A stretch of DNA of 46,836 nt from JBIOJM01 sp044450785 (GTDB lineage: Bacteria > Planctomycetota > Planctomycetia > Isosphaerales > Isosphaeraceae), in the NCBI GenBank assembly GCA_044450785.1, contig JBIOJM010000035.1:1-46836 (forward strand). The letters are read 5' to 3'. How positions within the stretch are numbered: position 1 is the stretch's first letter; the number at the start of each line of letters is the position of its first letter. The notes beneath the pieces were generated by a model, which saw only the letters and a program-made list of their open reading frames with translations, was not told the origin of the DNA and made no database searches. The position numbers and the translations under genes are program-made. This document shows positions 9,600-21,500 of this stretch, piece by piece.

Positions 9600-12500
9600 A
9601 TGGGACAGGCTACCAGGCTTGGAAAGGGGCGGCGATCGCGCCGGTTTCTCAGGTCGCTGGGTGAACAGCTCGAACAGCGGATCCTGCTCGCCGGCGACGC
9701 CAAGAACGTCTTTGCGAATCTCAACGGGTCGATCGCGTACCCGAACGGGACACAGAGCATCGCGATCACGTTGTCGACCGCCAATTTCACGCTCCCGCAA
9801 GGCAACGTGGTGCTGGGGTTCCAGCTCGAGGCCAGCGGCAGTGCTCTCGACCCCACCGCGATCCAGATCAAGGATTCCAAAGGGAAAACCGTCGAGCCGA
9901 TTTACACCAACCCCGACCTGGCGCAAAAAACGCAAAGCCTGACCGTCGCTCAACTGGGACTGGGGACCTACACGATCATCTTCGGCGCCGAGCGGCGTAC
10001 GTCGGGGGCCTACCATCTCGCCGTATTCCTGGCCGGCGACGCCACAGGCAACCATGTCGTGGACGAATACGACGTGAAGCAGATCGAGCAGAGCTACGGG
10101 TCGCACTCCGGTGACGGCAGGTATACGGTCGAAGCCGACTCCAACCTCGACGGTGTGATCAATGCCTTCGATCTCTCCCAGGCCCTGAGCAACCGGGGCG
10201 ACTCGACTAACCTGAGCCCATTAAGCGTGAGCCTGGCCCTCTCCCCCGCGCCCGTCCAGCTTCCCGATGGCACGCTGGTCACCAATCAATCGAGTCTCAC
10301 GGTGTCTGGGATCACCGAGCCGGGCGCCACCGTCGCTGTCGAGACCGGCGCCGATGGGCGGTTCGACGACGGTTCGACGACCGCCAACTCATCGGGTCAA
10401 TATGCCCTCACGGTGTCTCTGAGCCGCGGTGGAAACTACATCCAGGTCCGCTCGACCGATCTGTTCGGGCAGCAAACCATATCCTCGGTTCCGGTCTCGC
10501 TCGATACCGAGGCACCCATTGTCTCGATCGCGCCGCCACCTGTCGCCACAGTACACAGCCCCACCACCTGGGTGACGAACACGAACCCCACCATCACAGG
10601 CCAGGTCACCGACAATCTCTCGGGTGTCGCCTCGCTCTCCGAGCAGATCGACTCGGGGCCGGTCGTTCCGGTCGCGTTTGATGCTTCCGGCAGTTTTCAA
10701 TTGACCACGTCGCTGGCCCTCGACGGTTCCGCCGATGGGCTGCACACCGTCCAGTTCGTCGCCGCCGATCAGGTTGGAAACGTGTCGCATGCCTTCGACT
10801 TTTCCTTCAAGCTGGACACGCAGCCGCCCACGCAGCCGGTCTTCGGCCTGGACCCGGCGTCGGCCAATGTCGGCCCCGAGACCACCACCGACGCCATCGT
10901 GACCCTGGTCGGCCTGACCGATCCTGGCGTGACACTCAGCCTCCTCGGCACAGGGATGACCACCGGGTCCTTCAGCACGGGCGATTTCCAGTTCACCGGG
11001 GTCGGCGTCGAGATCGGTCCCAACGCGTTGACCGTTCAAGCCACCGACGCCGCCGGGAACCAGAGCTCTTACACTCGGACGATCACCCGCGTCGCGAGCG
11101 CCTCAGGCCCGATCATCTCGGCCGCGCTGTCGGACGACACGGCGCCGGGAGGGACGACGAACAGCGACGGGATCACCTCCGACCCATCGATCTCCGGGAC
11201 GATCACCGACGCCAGCCCGATCACCGAGCTCGATGCCGGGTTTGATGGCACGCCAAGCACCGCGTTCGTCGGCATCCTCACCGACCTCCAGGCCAACGGC
11301 AGCTTCGCACTCGGTCGCGCGGAGATCGTCCGGATCAACGGTGCGTCGGCGCTGGCCGACGGCGCGCACACCCTGCACCTGGTGGCCGGCGACCAGGCCG
11401 GAGACGTCTCTTCGACCTACGACATTGCGTTTACTCTGGACGACCAGCCGCCGAGCCTCGCGGTCACCAGCCCCGCAAACGGCATTCTCACCAATGCGAA
11501 CGTCGTCGTCACCGGCATGGCCGGCGACAACCTCTCGGGCGTGGAGTCGCTGACAGGCCAGGTCGACGGCGGAGCAGCGACGACCGTCAGCTTCGATACG
11601 GCGACGGGCGCCTTCAGCTTCGCGACGAACCTCAATCTGACCGGTGGCAAGTCGGACGGCAAGCACGTTGTCGTCATTCAGGCAGTCGACGTCGCGGGCA
11701 ACGTCACGTCAGACACGATCCATTTCACCCTCAAGACAATCCCGCCGGCGCAGCCGATCTTCGCGCTGGCAGCCGCCGACCGTGAGAGCGGCTCCGCTCT
11801 GGCGACGACCGATGGCGAGGTGACGCTGGTCGGCCAGACCGACCCGAACATCACCGTCACGCTCGTCGGGACGACCGCGACGGCGCAGACTACCAACACC
11901 GGCACGTTCCAGTTCCCGAACATGCCATTGTCGCTGGGCGACAGTGCGCTGGCCGTCGTCGCCACCGACGGGGCGGGAAATACCAGCCAGTACCAGGTGA
12001 CGATCCACCGCGACTCGGCGACCGGCGGGGTGAACCAGGTCATTTACTGGAACCAGGTTCAGCTCCAGGCGATCGAGAACGACGCGTCGACGGCTGAGTA
12101 CGCCTCACGGGGGCTAGCGATGGTGTCGGCGGCCGTCTACGACTCCGTCAACGCGATCGACGGGACGCCGGGCTACTACATCTCGCTGAAGGCGCCCGCC
12201 GATGCGTCAGCCGACGCGGCCGTCGCGGCGGCAGCGTACACGGTTTTGTCTTACCTGTACCCGGCCCAGGTGTCGAACTTCGATTCTCTCCTGGCCACGG
12301 ACATGGCGGGCATTCCCGACGGCCAGTCGAAGACCGACGGCATGTCGGTGGGCCAGTCGGTGGCGAGCGCGATCATCGCGATGCGGGCGAACGACGGGTC
12401 GACCAATTACGTCGCCTACACGCCGGGCACGGCGCCGGACGACTGGCAGCCGACGGCCCCGGCTTACATGCCCGCCGAGAACCCGCAATGGGCCACGCTC

Positions 12501-15500
12501 AAGCCGTTCGCGATGACCAGCGACAGCCAGTTCCGACCGGGGCCGCCGCCGGCACTGACCAGCCAGGAATACGCCGACGACGTCAACTACACGTTAAACA
12601 TCGGCTCCGTGAACAGCACGACCCGGACGGCCGACGAGACGCAGATCGCCAAGTTCTGGAACGACGGCGCCGGCACGTACACGCCGCCGGGCCACTGGAA
12701 CGCGATCGCCGAGCTAGTCGCCCAGCAGCAGGGCGACAGCCTGGCGCAGGATGCCCGCCTCTTTGCCGAGCTGAACATCGCCGAGGGCGACGCGGCCATC
12801 GTCGCCTGGGACGCGAAGTACACCGATAACTCTTGGCGGCCAATTCAACTCGCCGGTGGGGCCGGCACCGCCGTGAACAGCCAGATCGAAACGATCGCGA
12901 ACTGGGAGCCGCTGATCAACACGCCCCCGTTCCCCGAGTACATTTCCGGACACAGCGCCTTCAGCGCCGCCGCCGCGGCGATCCTCACGGCGGTCTTCGG
13001 CGACAACTACAGTTTCACGGCTTCGTCGTTCGGCCTGCCGGGCGTCACCCGCTCGTACACCAGCTTCGAGCAGGCAGCCGAGGAGGCCGGCATGAGCCGG
13101 ATCTACGGCGGCATCCACTTCCTGTTCTCGGACACGGCGGCACTGACCGCCGGGTCGGAGCTCGGCGCCTACGTACTCCAGACCTTTTCGACCACGAGCG
13201 ATCAAACCCCGCCGGCGATCACGCTCACCAACCCGGCCTCGGGCAGTGTGACCACCTCGTCCAACATCACGATCACCGGGACGGTGCTCGACAATCTTTC
13301 GGGTGTTCAGTCGCTGCAGGCCCAGATCGATGGCGGTGCTTTCACGCCGGTCTCGTTCGACGCTCAGGGCAACTTCTCGCAGACGACGGCCTTCGCGACC
13401 GATGGGACGGCCGACGGCGCGCACACGGTCAACTTCCAGGCCACGGACGTCGCCGGGAACGTCACCCCGCTGGTCAGCGTCGCCATGACGCTCGACACCC
13501 AGGCACCCACGCTCACGCTCTCGAGCCCGCTGGCCGGCACCCTGACCGACGGCGAGCTGCTCTCCGGTACCGCCGTCACCGGCTCGCCCGTCACCGCCCT
13601 CTCGTACAACTTCGACGGCGGAACGGAGTTCCCCGTCGCGTTCGGGACAGACGGATCGTTCAGCACCCCGCTCGACCTGTCCGCTCTGGGCGTCGGCACA
13701 CACACCTTGACGCTAACCGTGCAGGACGCGGCCGGGAACGTGGCGCACGATACGGTGGACCTCAACCTGGAGTCGCCGCCGGCCCTGACGCGCAGCAGCA
13801 TCGCTCCGACTGCCGGCTCGACCGACGTCGGCGTGACCTTCCGACCCAAAATCGTCTTCTCCCGACCGATCGACCCGACCACGCTGACCGCTTCCGACTT
13901 CCACCTGACCGACACATCGGGCAATGTAATCCCGACGACGATCGTCCCGTCGGACGATGGCACGTACGCGTGGCTCTTCCCGACCAATCCGATGCCCGGC
14001 GCTTCAATCGTGACGCTTACGGTCGACGGCTCGCAAATCAAGACGCCCGACGGCACGCTGCTGGACGCGGCCGGCACCGGCACACCCGGCAGTATTCTCA
14101 CGGAGACGTTCACGACGGTCAGCACGGCGAACGTGCCCGGCACAAGCCTTTCGGGAATTGTCGCCGACCCCGGCCCGGACGATAAGCCCGACACATTCGA
14201 CGACGTCCGGCCTGGCCCGGACGGCATCCTGATGACCGGCGATGATATCTACCTCCTGCCGATCGCCGGGGTGACGGTCTCCATCCTCGGCGACCCGCAG
14301 GACTCGGTCACGACCGGGGCCGACGGCAGCTTCTCGTTCAGCTCGGTGCCGAGCGGCGACGTCAAGCTCGTGATCGACGGCACGACGGCCACCAACCCCC
14401 CGGTGGGCTTCTACTTCCCCCTGATGACGATGGACCTGACCATCAAGCCGGGCCAGGCCAACACCGTCATGGGGAGCATGACCACGCCGCAGGGTGAGGG
14501 TGTCAACCCGACCGACCTGGGCGTGTACCTGCCGCGGGTCGCTAGCTCGATCCTCCAGACCGTCAGCACCACTCAGCCGACCACTCTGACAATTCAAGGC
14601 ACCGCCGGCCAGGGGTTAACTCCGCAGCAACAGCAAGAGCTGACGCTGACGGTCCAGCCCAACAGCCTCATTGGGCCAAATGGCCAAAAGCTGGCCAGCG
14701 GCCAGGCCGGCATCAGCATGGTCCCGCCTCAGCTCGTGATGGATATGCTGCCGGCGGGCGTGATGCAGCACGATTTCGACATCACGATCCAGGCGCCGGG
14801 GGTCACAACGTTCTCCACACCAGCGACGCTGACGTTTCCGAACGTCTTCGACGCCGCACCGGGAACCCAGCTCGACGTCCTCAGCTTCGACCACACGACC
14901 GGCCGGCTCGTCATCGACGGGACTGCGACCGTCTCGGCCGACGGTCTGACGGTGACGACGGATCCGGGAGCGGGCGTCACGGCACCGGGGTGGCATGCGC
15001 TCACGCCCCCGGGGGCGTTGGCCAAGAGCGAAAACGCCATGATTCCTAGTTCTAGCATTACGGTCAGCGCAGACGGCCAATCCGAAACAGCCGATCTCAT
15101 TGTAAATGGCAGGGCCGGCGATGTTGTCACCATTAATCTTTCGTCGGTTGGTGGTGTCAATAATGCCTTCGAAGACCTGGAATTGACGGGGGATAATAAC
15201 CCGAATTGGGGCACAGTGTTGGACGGAAGCGGGAACGTGATCAAGGGTGGCTATAGCCTAAATGGCCTCGTTTTTTATTTTGTTCCTAATCTCGACAACT
15301 CGATTTATGCCTTTGCGAAACAGGAGGGAGTTTCAGTAGAGACCCAATTGACGCTGGAAGGGACGGTGCTGAATGTGGGTCAATTACCCGGCGGTCCAGC
15401 ATCTCGAACCGTCACCTTATACACTTATATCTATATCGCCGATGGCTACTCCGGGACGGGATCGGATGCTGTTACGGTTGGCACAGACACGATCTCCGTC

Positions 15501-18500
15501 TACCGAGACCAACAGCGATTGAGTTATTTAGGCTTCCTGGGAATGGACGGCAAGCCCTTGACGGTCGACGGGCAATTAGGTCCCAACACAGAATGGGCGA
15601 TCGCAGTCTTCAATGCCGCAGTGACGGGTACCGTACAAATAATGCCTAATGCGTTTGCGTCGATTAATCAAGGTTGGATCAACGCTCAGAATGCTCCCCA
15701 TTGGACGAACATCGCCACAGACCTCGCCTCTGAGGGCTTTGATTTCAGTGATGCCAATGGGCACACGTGGGGTACAAGCTGGCTTGAGCAAAGTGTCAGT
15801 GCAGTCCTTCAGCCAAGTATTTTCCATCAAATTAACAGCATTAGCCAAGAACAAGGCGGCGCTTTTGGAACCCATCACACTCACCAAACGGGCATGGATG
15901 TCGATGTGCAGGTGCCGAATTTGCAGAACGGCTACTTCTTCGTCACGAATTCGAATGGGTTCGCCGTTGCTACCGGCAATGACCCGGACGGCAATCCTGT
16001 GCAAAACGGCATTCTAATTGTGAACGTGTCAGATAATAACTATACAATCGGTGAATTTGCTGCGTTCCCTGATAATGGAAGCGGGAATCCCGCGGTACCA
16101 AATGGCTGGCAAGCGATCACGGGCGCGCAGCTCGTGTCTCCTGCGCCAGGGAGCAAAGGCGCACAGCCACTTTACTTAACCTTGGCAGCGTACCAAAAAT
16201 GGCTAAGTAAGCTCTTGGTGTTAGCCCCGAACTATAAAACAACACAAGATCAGCTCATTACGCTTTTTAGCAACTTGTTTAATCTGAACGCAACCTACTA
16301 TCCTGGCCCAACCGTTAAATACATTTACTATAATGATCCCCTGCTTTGGGCGATGTTCCCTGGCAAGGTGTTCTACTTCGCGGGCCATAATGGCCATTTC
16401 CACGTAGACATTGCCCCACCTAAGAGCATTGTCGGTTACGGCTCCGCACCTAGCGAGTCGTCCGAATCATCATCCGCGCTGACCCCTGTTTCGGCGGAAA
16501 GCGTCTCAACGGTCGCCGGTTTCGGCAGCGATCCAAGCCTCTATTATCGCTTCGCGCTGCCCAACGGCACGGCCGCGGTCTACGGGAAGTCCAACGCCGA
16601 CGGCAGCTTGTCAGTTTTCCTCGGTGCCAATCTCATTTATGAGGCCACGTTTTACCAACCCTCAACCAACCAATGGGCCGACTACCTGGTTCAGACTAAT
16701 GCGAGCGGACAACCGACTGACCTCGCCAATATTCTCCTGGCCAACTTTGGCGGCACTGACTCCAATGGCGATGGCATCCCGGACATGGGCAAGATTGCCA
16801 TGGGACTCGATACTAACGGGCCAGACCAGACCACGGATGGACTGAGCTACGCCGCGAATCTCGAGGCCGGCCTCGGTCCGCTGGGAAGAGCCGGGACTCT
16901 CCCCGGCATCGTTGCCAGCCTACCGTTGCAGGGCGAGGCCGAGGGCATCGCCTTGGAGGGGTCGTCCCTGGACCCGACCGGGCAGACCGCCTACGTGGCC
17001 ACCGGCTCCCATGGTCTGGCGATCGTTGACGCCTCGCAGTTCGTCAAACCGATTGTCCTCAGTCAAATTCAACTTGGCGGTAACAGCACCGACGTGTCGG
17101 TCGACCCCGAGCTCCAGATCGCCGTGGTGGCGAGCAACACCGGCGGCTTGAATCTTGTTGACGTCTCGAACCCGATGCAGCCCAAACTGCTGCAAACCAT
17201 CAACGTCGATGCCGAGGCGGTACGCGTTGTCGATGGCGTGGCGTATGCCGCGGTGGGGACTGGGGTGAAAGCTTATGACCTTGTCACGGATTCTCTGCTG
17301 CAAACGCTCGATCTCGGCGGCCGTTCCATCGATGGCATGGCCCTCGATGGCTCTTTCCTTTACACGATCGATTCCGGAAACACGCTGCAGGTCATCGACA
17401 TCAGTGGCCCCGAAATGGTCGCTCGGGGGTCTGTTACCCTGGCTCCCGGCGCCACGTTGGCTGCCGGCAGCGGTGCTCTGTTCGTCGCAGATGGCATCGC
17501 CTACGTGGGGGTCACGCGCGATTTGAATCCCCCGTTCGGCGTCCTCTCGGGATATATCACCGCCGACGTCTCGAACCCGGACAGCCCGGCAGCCCTGAGC
17601 ATCCTTCCCACCGCCGCCGCTGGCGGCAATGCGGTTTCGATTAATGGTTCCGGCATCGCCCTGACCGTGGGCAGCGACCTCAACGGCCCCGCGTTGGATG
17701 TTTTTGACTCCAGCGATCCGACCACGTCGGGACAATTCCTGACCCGTTTCGCCCTCCCTACCCCCGCACTGGACGTCGTGATCGCGGAAGGTATCGGTTT
17801 TGTGGCTGACGGAAGCGCCGGCCTGCAGGTCATCAACTACCTGCCCTTCGACAACAAGGGCCAGGCCCCGACGAACGTGACCGTCTCGGCTCCCGGGGCG
17901 GATGTCGATCCGTCGACGCCAGGGATCCAGGTGGATTCGGGGTCGTTGATCCACTTCGAGGCGACCGCAACCGACGACGTGCAGGTCCGCAACGTGGAGC
18001 TGCTGATCAACGGCCAGGTGGTCGATAATGCAGTCACCTTCCCTTGGAATCTCTCGGCCGTCGTTCCCACGTTCACGCCCGACAATACCAGCTTCGTCGT
18101 CCAGGCCCTCGCTACCGATACCGGCGGCAACGCGACCCTTTCCGACCCGACCTCGCTGATCTTGCTCCCCGATACGACGCCTCCCACGATCGTCTCGCTC
18201 AACCCTGTGAACGGTAGCACGCGACCGGAAGGAACAGCCCAGTTCGGGATCCGGTTCTCGAAGCCGATGGCGGCGGATTCGATACAGGCCAGCGCCTTCG
18301 AGATGGTCGATTCCTCCGGGGTTGCGCATCCTGCTTCCGGCGTGCTGCTGTTCAACAGCGACGAGCAGGTGAGACTCACGTTCACGGACCTGGTCGCGGA
18401 TAATTACCAACTGGTGATCCACGCCGCCACCCTCACGGACCGATCGGGGAATCCGCTGGGCGGCAGCGACGTCGTTGTTAGCCATCTCACCCTGACGTAC

Positions 18501-21500
18501 CGCTCGACCATCACCAGCACGGTGGCCGACGCCGATCCCAAGAATGCCGGCACCCAGGTCCTCGTGGGATCGACGATTCCGCTCAAGGTGACCACAAACC
18601 CAGGCATCCAGGTCCAGGAGGTGGACCTCCTGGTCGACGGTGTCGTGACGGCGATGAGCCAATCGTCTCCCGCCGGATTCAGCATCGTGGCGCCGGCCAT
18701 CACCGGCGATTCGCAAACCCTGACGGTCCAGGCCCGCGTGACCGACGTCAACGGCTTCACCACAGTCACCAGCCCGCTGGTCTTCGATGTAATCGCCCTT
18801 GCCGTCACTGGCTCCAGCCCAGTCGATGGCCAGGGAGGGACCAACCTCCAGTCGATCACCGTCGGCTTCAGCGGCAACCTCGACCCCGCTTCGGTCAACC
18901 TCTCGGGCCTCACGCTCCTTGACCTGGGGCCCGATCTCCAGGTGGGCGGCGGAGACGACACAATCGTCCCCCTGGGTTCGGCACAGGTCTCGGCGGGCCA
19001 GTCTCTCGTTGTCCAGGCGGAGCAGCCACTCGCGAGTGGCCGGTATCAGCTCACAATCGATCCAACCGCGGTCGCCGACACCAACGGCGATCATCTGGCG
19101 GCATCGTACTGGATCACCTTCGACAACTTCGTGGTCAACCAGAGCACCGACGTGTGGATCTCTACCACGGATGGCGACTGGGGCGACCCCGGCAACTGGA
19201 GCACAGGCGCCGTGCCGCAACCGACCGACGACGTCTTCATCAATCCCTTGAGCGGGTCTCTCACCGTCACCCACTCGTCGGGAGACTCGACAGTCCACAG
19301 CCTGAATAGCACCCAGGCGCTCGTCCTGAGCGGAGGATCGTTGACCGTGACCGCCCCATCGGACATCCAGGGAGCCTTGACGGTCGGTCCGGGTGCCAGC
19401 TTGACGGTGCAAGGCGCGGGCACCTCGTTCACCGCGGCAGGTGCCACCACGATCGACGGAGCCAGCCTGAACCTGGTGGATGGCGGCACGATCGATCTAC
19501 CGGCGGGAACCACGCTGAAAAGCGGCGCCCTGACCATTGACAACTCCGCGCCCGGCCTCACCGCCCTGACCGACCTGACAGGAACAAACGTGACGCTGCG
19601 CAACGGCGGCAATGTCACTTTCAGCGCGGGCATGGCCCTCAAGAACGGTAGCCTGACCATCGACAACACCGCGGCCGACCTGAGTTCGCTGGGGGACTTG
19701 AGCGGCACACTCGTGACGTTGCAAAACGGCGGCACGGCCGACCTTCGGAACGTGACCAAGATCGACGACGCCGGCTTCTCGATCGACGCCGGAATCACCC
19801 TCGCGCTGCCCGGCGTGACCAGTTACACCGGTGGAACGAACAACCGGACGATCGTGGTCACGGGGGCAAGCAGCGTGCTCGACCTTTCCGGAGTGACGAC
19901 CTTCACCGGTCAGGCGGGCAGCGCGTCCCAGCTCCAGGTCCAGGCTCTTGATGGTGGCCTGGTCAAGCTCGGTGGTGTCAGCAGTCTGACCAGTGGTCAT
20001 GTCTCGTTCGATGCCGATGGCACCGGCAGCGTGATCGACCTCTCCAGCCTGACGAGCTTCGACTCCACGGATGCCACGTCCCTGATCGAGTCCACGAGCG
20101 GCGGCTCGATCCTCTCTGCCGCGCTGCTGCAACTGAATCGTGTTGATCTGGACCTCGGCAGCCTCATGACCACGAGTCAGATCACAAGTTACACGAACGG
20201 CCAGGTGACGGTGGATGGGGTGGCCGTCGACCTCTCCGGCTTGACCAGCTTCAGCGGCGATGGGCTGATCGTCAAGGGCGGCGGTACGGCCGACCTGCAC
20301 AACGCGGCCATGATCGATAATTCGAGCTTCGACATCAGCGGCGGCGTGACGTTTGCGCTACCGGCCGCGAGCAGCTATTCCGCCAGCAGTGACGGCAACC
20401 TCGTGCTGCGGGCCGATGGGGCGGGGACGGTTCTCGACATGTCCGCACTGACCAGCCTCGCGGGCCAGATGGGCACCGGGGGGCTCGACGTCCAGGCGGT
20501 GAACGGAGGCGTGATCAGGCTGAACCAGGTGGAAACGATTCCGGGTGGTCGCGCAGCCGTGCTTGCCGACGGTGCCGGGAGCATCGTCGATCTTTCAGCC
20601 CTGACCAGCTTCACTTCCTCCGGCGGCCAGTCAAGCCTCCAGGCGAGTCATGGCGGTTCGATCCTGACCGGCCAGGTGGCACGGCTCGACGGTGTCGACC
20701 TGGACGTGGCGGGGACGATCCCGACGGCGACGCTCACCAGCTTCACGAACGGGAGCGTCCTCGTCGATGGCCAGGCCGTTGACCTGACCGGCTTGGTGAG
20801 CTTCAGCGGCGACAGCCTGACGCTCCGCAACGGCGGTACGGCGAACCTGAATAACGCAACCAGTATCGACAACGCGAGCTTTGACATCAGCGGCGGCGTG
20901 ACCTTCACTGTGCCGGCGGCCAGCAGCTACTCGGCCGCCTCGAGTCGTGATCTGATCCTACGTGGCTCCGGCATGGGATCGGTGCTGGATCTGTCGTCCC
21001 TCACCAGCTTCGCCGGCCAGACGGGCAGTGGACGGCTCGATATCCAGGCGGAAAGCGGAGGACTCGTGAACCTTGGCCGGATCAACCCGATCACCAGCGG
21101 CCATGCCGACGTCGTGGCCGACGGCCCCACCAGCGTGGTCGATCTCTCGGCGTTGACCACGTTCACCGGGACTGATGGCCAGTCCAGCCTGACGACCACA
21201 GGCGACGGCTCGATCCTGACGGGCCTGCTCGGGAAACTCGATGCCGTCGACCTCGACCTGGGAGGCCCGATGAAAACGGCTCAGCTCGTCAGCTACACCC
21301 GCGGCAGCATCACGGCGGATGGGCAAGCGGTCGATCTGAGTGGACTCACGAGCTTCGCCGGCGACTCCCTCACGCTCATCAATGGTGGGACAGCCGACTT
21401 GCACAATGCCGCCAATATCGATAATGCCAGCTTCGACGTCAGCGGCGGTGTCACCCTGGCACTGCCGGCGGCGACGAGCTATTCCGCCAACAATACACTT

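Noticed and set aside
16920..19412. An 830-codon minus-strand open frame inside the giant gene
   Set aside because: Low-complexity Arg/Gly/Asp sequence with no motif; the plus strand shows continuous domains across it.
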